From assembly GCA_023253795.1 (NCBI GenBank), contig JALRFG010000078.1, positions 1-8,538 of the forward strand: a stretch of DNA of 8,538 bases, read 5' to 3'. The stretch comes from Methylocystis sp. (lineage in GTDB: Bacteria > Pseudomonadota > Alphaproteobacteria > Rhizobiales > Beijerinckiaceae). Positions 1 to 6,334 of this stretch are shown here, in pieces. The translations under genes were made by a program, and so were the position numbers. Under the pieces are notes generated by a model that did no database searches, had not been told where the DNA came from, and saw only the letters and a list, made by a program, of their open reading frames with translations. Each line of letters begins with the position of its first letter. Positions within the stretch are counted from its first letter, which is position 1.

Positions 1-270
1 CGCCTTAACTTCCTCAGAAGTCGCCGCTCGTGCGGTGTCACCCGCCAGGCGTTTCTTGCCGGCTTCAAGAAACTCCTTGGACCAGCCGTAATACATCGAG
101 GCGGCGATCCCCTCACGCCGGCAGATCTCGGCGATGCTTTCCTCACCACGCAGGCCTTCCAGAACGATCCGGATCTTCTCTTCGGCCGAAAAATGTCGAC
201 GGGTCGCTCGACGAATATCCCGGATCACGTCTTCCGCCGGCTGCTTAACTGGCGCGGTCTTCTGTCTCAT
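1..270 (-). CDS. IS3-family transposase OrfA (N-terminal 90 residues, runs off window)
   Basis: OrfA is the DNA-binding subunit of IS3-type transposases. It recognises the terminal inverted repeats, and the full transposase OrfAB is normally made by -1 frameshifting into orfB. Ninety codons are open, from ATG at 270-268 to the left edge. The start is supported by a strong ribosome-binding site AAGGAG (281-276) five bases upstream. The protein starts MRQKTAPVKQPAEDV. At about residues 28-60 it has the helix-turn-helix of the HTH_Tnp_1 (IS3/IS911) type: FSAEEKIRIVLEGL, then ESIAEICRREGIAASMYYGW. A basic segment (SKEFLEAGKKRLAGD) follows. The leucine-zipper part of OrfA and all of OrfB lie outside the window. 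The family call is by recognised sequence pattern; the exact IS name is not assigned. Confidence 0.92.
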   Translation of the reverse strand, partial: MRQKTAPVKQPAEDVIRDIRRATRRHFSAEEKIRIVLEGLRGEESIAEICRREGIAASMYYGWSKEFLEAGKKRLAGDTARAATSEEVKA

Positions 271-353
271 CTTCGCTCCTTGGGGCTACGATGAGCCAGA
301 AAACCTCCTCTCTTCAATCCAAACTTTTGTCCCACAGGCGATGATCCGGGACA
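1..353 (-). mobile_element. IS3-family insertion sequence, one end only
   Basis: This is one end of an IS3-family element; the rest lies beyond the left edge. It contains the start of orfA on the minus strand (1-270) and about 83 bp of leader. IS3 elements usually end in TG...CA. Read inward from the right, the sequence begins TGTCCCGGATCATCGCC if the end is at 353. Ends at 361 or 363 also fit TG...CA, so the boundary is uncertain by about 10 bp. I prefer 353 because the bases from 355 onward already read as plausible TolC-type codons (Ser-Val-Thr-Leu-Asn-Trp) leading into the conserved LFDFG motif. The target-site duplication and partner inverted repeat are outside the window. The element interrupts the efflux gene to its right. 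Confidence 0.85.
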
Positions 354-1412
354 TTCCGTCACATTGAACTGGCTGTTGTTCGACTTCGGTCAACGCGCCG
401 CCGTCGTGGCGGCGGCGGAACATGCCTCGGCAATCTCCAACATTGGCTTCACCGCAGCGCATCAGCGCTTATTTACGACGTTAGCGTCGCCTTCTACAAT
501 TATTCCGCCGTACGTGCGCGCGTTGCGCTGGCTTCTCAGGCGCTCAAGAATGCGCAGATGGTGGAGGCCGCCGCCGAAGAACGGATGCAGAAAGGCATCG
601 GCACTTCTATTGATCTGACGCAGGCGCGTCAGGTGACGGCGCAGGCGAAGCTTGGTCTTGTGCAGGCGACAGGCGCCGAAGAGAACGGCTATCTGACGCT
701 TGTTTCGACGCTTGGCATATCGCCCCTGACCAAATTGCGGATCGCCGACGTCTCCAACCGAAAGATTTCTTCAGGCCTTGCGCAATCGGCGCAAAACGCG
801 ATTTCCGTGGCGCTGTCCCGACGGCCGGATGTTCTTGCGGCCTATTCCGCAGAAAAAGCGGCGCTGGCTCATGTCCGGGCGGCTGAAGCGGATTTCATGC
901 CGAAGGTGTTTATGTCCGGCACCGGCTCCTATACGAACGGCAATCTTTACCTGACGCAGGTTCCCGCTGTCGGGACGCAGGGATCGATCGGCAATTTCTC
1001 CAGTGGCGGACTCGGCGGCACGGTCTTCGGCGGCATGTCAATGCCCCTCTATGACGGCGGCGCACGTTCGGCGATGCTGATGCAGGCAAAAGCAAAAGCC
1101 GAAAACGCCGGGCTGGCCCTGAGCCGCACCCGTAACGAGGCGATCCGGCAAATTGTGCTGTCCAACAACACATTGCGTACCAGCCTCGCCACATATGACG
1201 CCGCCGGCGCTGTGATCACGGCGTCCTCGACCAGTTTTAATGCGGCGCTGGACGCTTACCGAAACGGCGTTGGCGCCATCACTGAGGTCAATGTCGCCCA
1301 GTCACAGTTGTTGCAGGCGAAAATCATATCGATCGATGCGCATAGTGCCGCTCCGTCCGCAGCGGCCGAGCTGGCGCTTGCAACCGGCGCGCTCGGCGCC
1401 GCACCCGAATAG
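354..1412 (+). pseudogene. TolC/NodT-family outer-membrane efflux protein, 5'-truncated and frameshifted
   Basis: TolC-family proteins form the trimeric outer-membrane duct of tripartite efflux pumps and type I secretion systems. The remnant begins with the conserved end of the first repeat, NWLLFDFGQRAAVVAAAEHAS, in the frame of position 364. After QR (codon 466-468) the homologous reading continues one frame back, as LIYDVSVAFYNYSAVRARVAL from 468 on, and stays open to TAG 1410-1412. The expected CGC-CTT-ATT is present as CGC-TTA-TTT, so one base appears to be missing near 468. The second repeat is intact: SRRPDVLAAYSAEKAALAHV, then MPLYDGGARSAML, and a typical helix end TEVNVAQSQLLQAK with the tail ATGALGAAPE. 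The N-terminal portion (signal peptide and first helices, perhaps 130-150 residues) is missing where the IS starts. No intact partner pump genes are in the window. The family call is confident; the substrate is unknown. Confidence 0.88.
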
Positions 1413-1646
1413 TTGATCAAGCTCTGCCCGGAATATGATTTCCAGCCGCCGGTTTTTTGATAATGGCCGGGCGTGCAGCCTGCATCGGAAAGACGATGAT
1501 TTCATGAGGCAAAATCTTTTGACCAGAAATTGACGGCATTCCGCCACATTAAATCTCTTAGATGCTCCCGGCCTGCGGTGTGGCGCGGCTTTCATCAGTC
1601 GATTAGCGTATTATATTAAACGTGAATCAACTCAGGGAATTTCTCG
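1413..1646. other. Intergenic spacer after efflux pseudogene
   Basis: No gene is seen in these 234 bases. The spacer becomes AT-rich just before the next gene (TATTATATTAAACG around 1610-1621) and must hold the promoter of the regulator operon. No convincing -35/-10 pair could be fixed: TTGACC and TTGACG occur near 1520-1535 but lack well-spaced -10 partners. No clear terminator hairpin was found after the efflux remnant. Confidence 0.5.
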
Positions 1647-1973
1647 ATGACCAGCCTTGCGAGGCTATTTACGCTTTTGACGACGATCGAGAGACGCTTT
1701 GGCCTGTCCTCGCTGGAAAAGGGCGAGCGGGAAATTCTAACGCTGATTGTTACCGCCATCGGCAATAATGAAGAGATTTCCGCGGAAACGGTCGTCGAGC
1801 AAGTCCAGGCGTCCCGGGCGACGGTGTATCGACGGATTGCGACGCTCAAGCAAATAGGACTGATTGAAGCCTACGAGAAAAAGGGCCGTTCCATTTTCCG
1901 CCTGGGCCGCAATTTCCGGAAACATTTCAGCGAGCTCGATGCGGCGATCATGAGCAAACATGAAAGCCCTTAA
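1647..1973 (+). CDS. Small winged-helix (MarR-like) transcriptional regulator
   Basis: This 108-residue protein is predicted to be a DNA-binding regulator. After an N-terminal helix (MTSLARLFTLLTTIERRFG) it has a winged helix-turn-helix: helices at about residues 25-60 (EKGEREILTLIVTAI, then SAETVVEQVQA), the recognition helix SRATVYRRIATLKQIGLI at about 55-72, and a short wing (EAYEKKGRSIFRL) at about 73-86. A C-terminal helix may serve for dimerisation. The layout matches small MarR/ArsR-type wHTH proteins, but no subfamily is recognised. The ATG is preceded by CAGGGAA (1633-1639) at good spacing. The last 14 bases overlap the start of the downstream membrane-protein gene, which implies translational coupling and a shared job, such as a membrane sensor paired with a regulator. 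The regulatory target is unknown. Confidence 0.75.
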   Translation: MTSLARLFTLLTTIERRFGLSSLEKGEREILTLIVTAIGNNEEISAETVVEQVQASRATVYRRIATLKQIGLIEAYEKKGRSIFRLGRNFRKHFSELDAAIMSKHESP

Positions 1974-2523
1974 GACTGTCGCCCTGATCGCGATTATTCG
2001 TTACCTGTTTATCGCCATTAATGCTTATATCAATCTGGTTCAGCCTTATGACGGATGGGTGAATTATTTCTATCTGCCGGCAGGCGTGAATGTGATTGCA
2101 ACTCTCGTCTGTGGTCACCTTGGCGCGCTGGGGGTCGGCGCCGGCTCCTTCGTCTGGAACATTTTCAACAAGGACATGGATCTCGTCTCAGCACTGACAT
2201 TGTCGGTTGTGCCTGTTTTGAGCTGCTCGGCGTCTTATTTCGCTTATGAAAAGCTTACATGCCAGACGCTCTCCACAGAATGGCGAACGCCATCCATTCA
2301 GGACATCTCCCGATTTGTGGTCATCTACGCCATCATTAATTCCGCTCTGCATCATCTGGTGTTTCCTTATGTGCTCGGCGGCGGGATGTTTTCGCAGTCT
2401 TCGCTGTTTCAGATGTTGATCGGTGATTTTCTCGGCGCAGTATTTCTTTTTGTCTGCTTGAATATTCTCGCGTCCCTGTTGATCGACCTGATGAAATTTC
2501 TGTCCAGCGAAAACGAAGCTTGA
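1960..2523 (+). CDS. MASE1-like integral membrane protein
   Basis: This is a 187-residue hydrophobic protein with about five predicted membrane segments, at about residues 5-27, 36-66, 75-97, 116-138 and 150-175. The segment YLPAGVNVIATLVCGHLGAL (about 38-57), followed by GVGAGSFVWN, resembles the PAG...GxxxG core of MASE1, a membrane sensory domain usually fused to histidine kinase, GGDEF or EAL outputs. The C-terminal GDFLGAVFLF (about 155-164) also fits the MASE1 pattern. Here there is no output domain: the protein ends shortly after the last helix with LSSENEA. It is shorter than a typical MASE1 domain, so it may be a reduced relative. The ATG lies inside the last codons of the wHTH gene (14-base overlap), so the two are almost certainly cotranscribed. 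I infer that it senses a signal for, or anchors, the upstream regulator. Family assignment is moderate; function is unknown. Confidence 0.6.
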   Translation: MKALKTVALIAIIRYLFIAINAYINLVQPYDGWVNYFYLPAGVNVIATLVCGHLGALGVGAGSFVWNIFNKDMDLVSALTLSVVPVLSCSASYFAYEKLTCQTLSTEWRTPSIQDISRFVVIYAIINSALHHLVFPYVLGGGMFSQSSLFQMLIGDFLGAVFLFVCLNILASLLIDLMKFLSSENEA

Positions 2524-2541
2524 AATATTTCCAGGCTGTCA

Positions 2542-2555
2542 TCTCAAATTTGAGA
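2542..2555. promoter_or_regulatory. Perfect 14-bp palindrome, candidate operator
   Basis: TCTCAAATTTGAGA is a perfect inverted repeat. It lies 18 bases after the stop of the membrane-protein gene and about 70 bases before the GTG of the XRE-type repressor gene. Its size and symmetry suit a dimeric HTH repressor, so autoregulation of the downstream gene is an inference. The alternative is a weak 5-bp hairpin (TCTCA/TGAGA, loop AATT) followed by CTTTAATT, acting as a poor terminator for the upstream operon. A second, imperfect AT-rich symmetry (ATTAT-atgc-ATAAT type) follows at 2580-2593. Confidence 0.45.
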
Positions 2556-2624
2556 CTTTAATTACATAAATTGTATGGTATTATATGCATAATCTTTTGA
2601 ATTATATGAGCAAAGAGCGGGCAC

Positions 2625-2996
2625 GTGAACGCGAGATTGAAGCAGGCGCGCCTTCAGGCGGGGTTCTCTTCCACGACAGCGGCGATTGAGAAATGTGGCT
2701 GGAATAGCAGCAAATACCGTGCGCATGAGAACGGGCAGAACAGCTACAAGGTCGAAGACGCCAAAATGTACGCCAAAGCCTATGGCGTCAGTTCGGCGTG
2801 GTTGCTGGTTGGCGAAGATAAAAGCGGCGTAGCAGCGCAAAAACGCGCCAATGACATGAACTGTTCGAAGGCAAGTTGCCCCGATACGATTTACGCCATC
2901 GCCGTGCTTTTGCGCTCGGACCCCGAGAATTCCTCTCTGATCAACAAACTCAGCCAATGTGTCGAAGGCTATTCAGAGATTCTGCAAAATCAATAG
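2625..2996 (+). CDS. XRE-family (Cro/CI-type) HTH repressor-like protein
   Basis: This 123-residue protein has an N-terminal helix-turn-helix of the phage-repressor (XRE) class at about residues 2-62: RLKQARLQAGFSSTTAAIEK, then SSKYRAHENGQNSY with the hallmark HENG, then DAKMYAKAYGVSSAWLLVGE, whose WLL-G ending is typical of Cro/CI proteins in proteobacterial prophages and islands. The second half (about 68-123) is short, with a likely helix AIAVLLRSDPENSSLINKLS. It has no peptidase S24 residues, so it is not a LexA/CI self-cleaving repressor. The start must be GTG 2625, because an in-frame stop lies at 2607-2609. A purine-rich AAAGAGCGGG just upstream may be the ribosome-binding site. The leader (2524-2624) is very AT-rich and holds the palindrome at 2542-2555. 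No phage genes are nearby, so it may be a stand-alone regulator or a remnant. Confidence 0.8.
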   Translation: MNARLKQARLQAGFSSTTAAIEKCGWNSSKYRAHENGQNSYKVEDAKMYAKAYGVSSAWLLVGEDKSGVAAQKRANDMNCSKASCPDTIYAIAVLLRSDPENSSLINKLSQCVEGYSEILQNQ

Positions 2997-3130
2997 AAAG
3001 GCCACTGATCCCGAGGCTGTTGCTTTAAGATCAGGATTGCGAGATTGATGCGCCGGCTACGAAGAGATTCGTAACGCGGCCACAGGAGCGGCGCCGCGTC
3101 GAGGATCCTTATAAGCTGCGTGGCAGAGAC

Positions 3131-3613
3131 TTATTCGTCTCCGCCAAAAATATCCGAGATGAAATCATGTTGCCGCGGACGTTGAATATTCTCGCTGGCG
3201 CCGGCGCGCTCCTGACCAGTCTTTTCAACATGCTGTCGGACGATTTTGACGCGTGGTTTGGGCGTGGGTCGTGCGGCGGATCCGTTTGAATTATTATCGG
3301 TGCTCAGATTTTTCGCGGCGCCTGACGCCGTATTCTGCGCCGATGTTTTACCGGCGTCGGATTTTTGAGCCGTTTGCGCGACATCATCGACAGCGTCGGC
3401 GTCATATTTTTTATGCGCTCTTAAATGCTTCACATGCTGTCGCGGCGCCTGCTCGTCAGTTGGTTCGGCAGGCGCAGTCGCTTGGGCAATTTTCGCTGGC
3501 GCCGATTTATCCTGATCGACGATTTCTCCGCCAATCGCGGACGGGGCGCCAATCATCGCCGGAAAAAGGAGGGCGATAGACGACATTCTAAAATCAAAAA
3601 CAAACTTACGCAT
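3131..3613 (-). CDS. Putative exported low-complexity protein of unknown function
   Basis: No family is recognised. The protein is 160 residues from ATG 3613-3611 (MRKFVFDF...). An in-frame ATG four codons earlier (3625) is possible but gives a less typical signal peptide and has no better ribosome-binding site. The N-terminus has a basic start and a hydrophobic stretch (MSSIALLFPAMIGAPSAIGG), which suggests a Sec signal peptide cut near residue 30. The rest is rich in Ala, Lys, Gln, Asp and Asn and looks disordered, with basic His-containing patches (QHVKHLRAHKKYD; PKPRVKIVRQHVEK) and the C-terminal end FISDIFGGDE. The clean signal peptide and one open frame argue for a real gene; the low complexity argues caution. 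A weak promoter-like pair TTGATT (3650-3645) / GATAAT (3629-3624), spaced 15, lies directly upstream. It is divergent from the 3915 gene. Confidence 0.6.
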   Translation of the reverse strand: MRKFVFDFRMSSIALLFPAMIGAPSAIGGEIVDQDKSAPAKIAQATAPAEPTDEQAPRQHVKHLRAHKKYDADAVDDVAQTAQKSDAGKTSAQNTASGAAKNLSTDNNSNGSAARPTPKPRVKIVRQHVEKTGQERAGASENIQRPRQHDFISDIFGGDE

Positions 3614-3914
3614 GTACAAACCCATTATCGTGAGGCGCTAACACAATCAATGTAGCAAGTCGTTGATCCTGCGTAAAGATGGCGTCACTTTCGTGGCGGC
3701 TTCCAATTGTCGACGCCCCAGGATTGCGCCACCCATACATAACCAGCCGGGTTTGTTTTGATAAAGCGTAATACAAACAACGTCTTGGACGCAGAGGCGG
3801 CCGGCGTTGTTCAGCGGCGCGACACATAATAATGATAGGCGCTCATATGCGCGGCATCTCTTCCCGTTGCAACGATCCTTGGTGCGGCGGACCAACATAG
3901 ATAGTCAGTTTGTC
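3614..3914. other. Intergenic region between divergent exported-protein genes
   Basis: These roughly 300 bases separate two divergently oriented genes for exported proteins. The region should contain both promoters. Apart from the weak TTGATT/GATAAT pair near the left gene, no promoter, repeat, RNA gene or terminator was recognised. Open frames extend into it on both strands but lack coding character. Confidence 0.5.
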
Positions 3915-4325
3915 ATGATGAAACGCCTCCCGAAGTTCACGCTGCTCGCCGCTGGCATTTTTCTGTCCCTAACCGTTTCCGCCGCCATCGCGGGCGTTGA
4001 TTGGCAGCCGCTCGATTTTATCAACGGCGAAGCGTTTCTGATTGATGGGACAAGCGTGACGGATGAGGGCTTCACCAAGCGGGCGACCATTGCCGCGCAG
4101 CCGATAGACAAGCGCAAGATCGATAATATGCCTTTCGGTTCGGCCCTGTATGATGTTCAGGTCGATTGCGCCCGACGGATGCTGTCGGTGAAGAACGGCG
4201 AAATCAGAGAGCAGCCCTTGCCCGATCCCAATGCCGTCAGCCACCCTGCGCGTGGACTGTTTCACGAAATATTCCCCGCCAGTGTTGAAAACAGACTGAT
4301 TAATTTTTTGTGCTGGGGCGGATGA
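3915..4325 (+). CDS. Small exported protein, possibly surface-adhesin E-like
   Basis: This is a 136-residue protein with a clear signal peptide: MMKRLPKF, a hydrophobic core TLLAAGIFLSLTVSAA, and a cut site near AIAG. The mature part (about 108 residues) has a regular pattern of short strands and two cysteines, in YDVQVDCARRML (about residue 87) and in NFLCWGG at the very end. This two-cysteine arrangement, with D-C-x-x-R after a central strand and a terminal C-x-G, resembles the surface-adhesin protein E family (PF16747) and related small periplasmic proteins; the cysteines probably form a disulfide. The assignment is by pattern only. The start is ATG 3915 or 3918; the frame stays open upstream to 3807, but that part lacks coding character and would bury the signal peptide. 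It is transcribed away from the 3131-3613 gene. Confidence 0.65.
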   Translation: MMKRLPKFTLLAAGIFLSLTVSAAIAGVDWQPLDFINGEAFLIDGTSVTDEGFTKRATIAAQPIDKRKIDNMPFGSALYDVQVDCARRMLSVKNGEIREQPLPDPNAVSHPARGLFHEIFPASVENRLINFLCWGG

Positions 4326-4435
4326 GCGTACTGCGACGGGAGTATCCAAGCGATACGCGACGCAATTTCTGTCGAACATTATAAAGACGATTATTCTCAA
4401 ACGATCTTCATCATTCTGTGTTTAAAGAGGCGAGA

Positions 4436-5845
4436 ATGCGATTGCAAAGCTTGTTGATTTTATCGACAAAGATTTTTGTCCTGACGTTCGTTTGCTTTTG
4501 CGCCCTTTTCGCTCTGTCGCCCATGTCGGCGCGCGCCGGCGCGGCCGACGCTTATCCGACCGGTTCGGTGATCGATCGTTCGACGCCGGAAAACTGTCTG
4601 GCTTTCTTTATTCGCGCGACCAATGAAATTCGCGACGATATGGAGTTCTTCAAGAAGAAACGCGAAGAAAGCCGGAGCTGGATCTATCCCCAGCCCAACG
4701 AAGACGAACGCCGGCGGATCGATTATTTAATGTCGGAAATCTTCGATAGTATGGATCTTTCGACGGTTCCGGAATGGTCGCGAGACACCATTGGCGCTGA
4801 AACCGGTTTCATGATCCGGGAAATTTTACGCCTGTCGAAAATCGATGCGACAACGCCGTTGCGCAAGCTCAAAGAAAATCTCTGGGTTGTTCCCGGCACC
4901 TATTTGCAGATTGGTCAGATTGCGAGCGGCATGCGCACGGGGGATGTCGCCTTCACCGCCGAAACCGTCGCCAATGTGCCCTATCTTTATCGGCGGATCA
5001 TCGAGAAGAAACCCAAGGGCGAATTTAACACTTATAAATTTTACACGGAGAATCCCGGCGGCGTGATCCCGCCGCCATGGGCCGGCGTTTTCTTCGCCTT
5101 GCCGGATTTTTGGCTGAAATCCTATGGCACCAACACCATCTGGCAATGGACGTTGTTCGCTTTGGCGCTTGTGACGCTGTTTTTCCTTCCTTACGCCATG
5201 CGGTGCGCATTTCCGGCAGGAAACGCACGGTTTCTCGGCGTCGCCGTGCTCACCATGCTTTTGGCGAAAATCGCAAATTATGTCGTGATCGATCTGGGCA
5301 GTCTGACCGCCAATGGCGCGCTGGCGGCGTCGATTATTTTCTCGATCGTTTTCTATCTGGCCTTCAGTTTCGCCGCGTTCATGCTCAGCGAAGTCTTCGC
5401 CCGGAATTATACGAAAATCTCGCATCTCGATCCGCATAATCTCGATGCGAGCATTGTGCGGCTCCTCAGCCGCGTCGGAGGCGTCCTCGCAGCGCTGGCG
5501 ATTGTGATTTACGGCCTCAGCACGGCTGGTCTCCCGGTGATGGGCATCGTCGCCGGCCTCGGCGTCGGCGGTCTCGCCTTTGCGCTGGCCGCCAAGCCGA
5601 CGCTGGAGAACCTGCTCGCTGGCGTCATCATCTATATGGATAAATCGATTTATGTCGGCGACTACATCGAATCCAAGGATATCGAAGGCGTTGTCGAGGA
5701 GATCGGCATGCGCTCAACGCGATTGCGCAGCCCGGATGGCCCCTTGATCAGCATCACCAATTCCGAACTCTCGGAGAAAATCATCCGTAACAAGACGCGC
5801 CACATTGCGCCGGCCACAGGTGAGACGACCGCGCCGGTCGACTAA
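4436..5845 (+). CDS. MscS-family mechanosensitive channel with periplasmic N-domain and short C-terminus
   Basis: MscS-type channels open under membrane tension and release solutes during osmotic down-shock. The protein is 469 residues from ATG 4436, preceded by AAAGAGG at good spacing; GTG 4418 is in frame but has no ribosome-binding site. Residues 1-34 form a signal peptide (ILSTKIFVLTFVCFCALFAL, cut near ARAGA). About 35-230 are a soluble helical periplasmic domain. Membrane helices follow at about 233-256, 265-288, 294-320 and 343-365. The pore helix at about 367-400 is Gly/Ala-rich (MGIVAGLGVGGLAFALAAK) and leads into TLENLLAGVIIYMDKSIYVGDYI. The start of the beta domain is clear (GVVEEIGMRSTRLRSPDG). 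The family's PNS/PNG motif reads ITNSEL here, and the chain stops 27 residues later (IIRNKTRHI...), so the C-terminal alpha/beta vestibule is absent. Other frames downstream do not continue it. Confidence 0.88.
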   Translation: MRLQSLLILSTKIFVLTFVCFCALFALSPMSARAGAADAYPTGSVIDRSTPENCLAFFIRATNEIRDDMEFFKKKREESRSWIYPQPNEDERRRIDYLMSEIFDSMDLSTVPEWSRDTIGAETGFMIREILRLSKIDATTPLRKLKENLWVVPGTYLQIGQIASGMRTGDVAFTAETVANVPYLYRRIIEKKPKGEFNTYKFYTENPGGVIPPPWAGVFFALPDFWLKSYGTNTIWQWTLFALALVTLFFLPYAMRCAFPAGNARFLGVAVLTMLLAKIANYVVIDLGSLTANGALAASIIFSIVFYLAFSFAAFMLSEVFARNYTKISHLDPHNLDASIVRLLSRVGGVLAALAIVIYGLSTAGLPVMGIVAGLGVGGLAFALAAKPTLENLLAGVIIYMDKSIYVGDYIESKDIEGVVEEIGMRSTRLRSPDGPLISITNSELSEKIIRNKTRHIAPATGETTAPVD

Positions 5846-5915
5846 CAGGCTGTCATGCCGCTGTCACAGACTCGCGACATTCGTTCGACGCCCGCAGTCC
5901 ACGAAAGAGACGCAC

Positions 5916-6227
5916 GTGCCCCCCATGACAGATGCGCAGCTTGTGAAAGTTTTTTCGCTGAAATTCATCTGCGACGTAATCGCCGCGCTGCATCGCGACA
6001 TCCAACGCCACGCCGTCGCCCCGCAGGATGTTGCGGCGGATCTCGGCAAGTTGCGCGCTTTTATCGACATCGCCGGCGGCGCATTTCGAAGCCTGTCGGC
6101 CGGCGAACAATATTTGTGCGATCTGGCGCTGCGCCGGAGCATCGATATCTTCCGATACGCCGGTCACGAAGACGAAGCGGCGGCGCTCGAAAACAGATTG
6201 CGCGCGCATTTGGCCGTCGCCGCCTGA
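5916..6227 (+). CDS. Small conserved-looking helical protein, function unknown
   Basis: No family is recognised. From GTG 5916 the protein has 103 residues; ATG 5925, three codons later, is the alternative. GAAAGAGA (5903-5910) is a ribosome-binding site at the right distance for the GTG but too far for the ATG, so I prefer the GTG. The sequence is predicted to be almost fully helical and soluble: DAQLVKVFSLKFICDVIAAL, DVAADLGKLRAFIDIAGGAF, SAGEQYLCDLALRRSIDIF and EDEAAALENRLRAHL. There is no signal peptide and no membrane helix. It lies 70 bases after the channel gene on the same strand. Its codon use is like that of the neighbouring core genes, which supports a real gene. No function can be inferred. 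Confidence 0.6.
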   Translation: MPPMTDAQLVKVFSLKFICDVIAALHRDIQRHAVAPQDVAADLGKLRAFIDIAGGAFRSLSAGEQYLCDLALRRSIDIFRYAGHEDEAAALENRLRAHLAVAA

Positions 6228-6245
6228 TCGCGCCGGCATAGAACG

Positions 6246-6270
6246 GACCTTCGCGGAACAGACCTTCGCG
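6246..6270. repeat. 10-bp direct repeat upstream of small membrane protein gene
   Basis: GACCTTCGCG occurs at 6246-6255 and again at 6261-6270, a 15-bp period, inside the 107-base spacer between two small genes. It could be a tandem regulator site or a chance duplication; nothing else supports a function. Confidence 0.3.
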
Positions 6271-6334
6271 CGGATTGCCTTTGCCGCGCCTCGCCATAGG
6301 TGATGGAGATCAGATCGCTCAAGGTAGAGCCGCA

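Noticed and set aside
460..475. Programmed ribosomal frameshift in the efflux gene
   Set aside because: No slippery heptamer or downstream stem is seen, the family does not use frameshifting, and the gene is already truncated; a simple deletion is more likely.
1608..1622. AT-rich TATTATATTAAA as a defined -10 promoter element
   Set aside because: No acceptable -35 at proper spacing could be identified, so no promoter is called.
3005..3034. Inverted repeat CTGATC...GATCAG after the XRE gene as a terminator
   Set aside because: Only six base pairs with an 18-base loop and no T-run; too weak to call.
3807..3914. Upstream ATG extension of the 136-residue exported protein
   Set aside because: It would put 36 Arg-rich residues before a clean signal peptide starting at MMKRLPKF.
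4826..5437. Minus-strand open frame of 203 codons inside the channel gene
   Set aside because: Antisense to clear MscS sequence; no domain, no ribosome-binding site, charged composition typical of a shadow.
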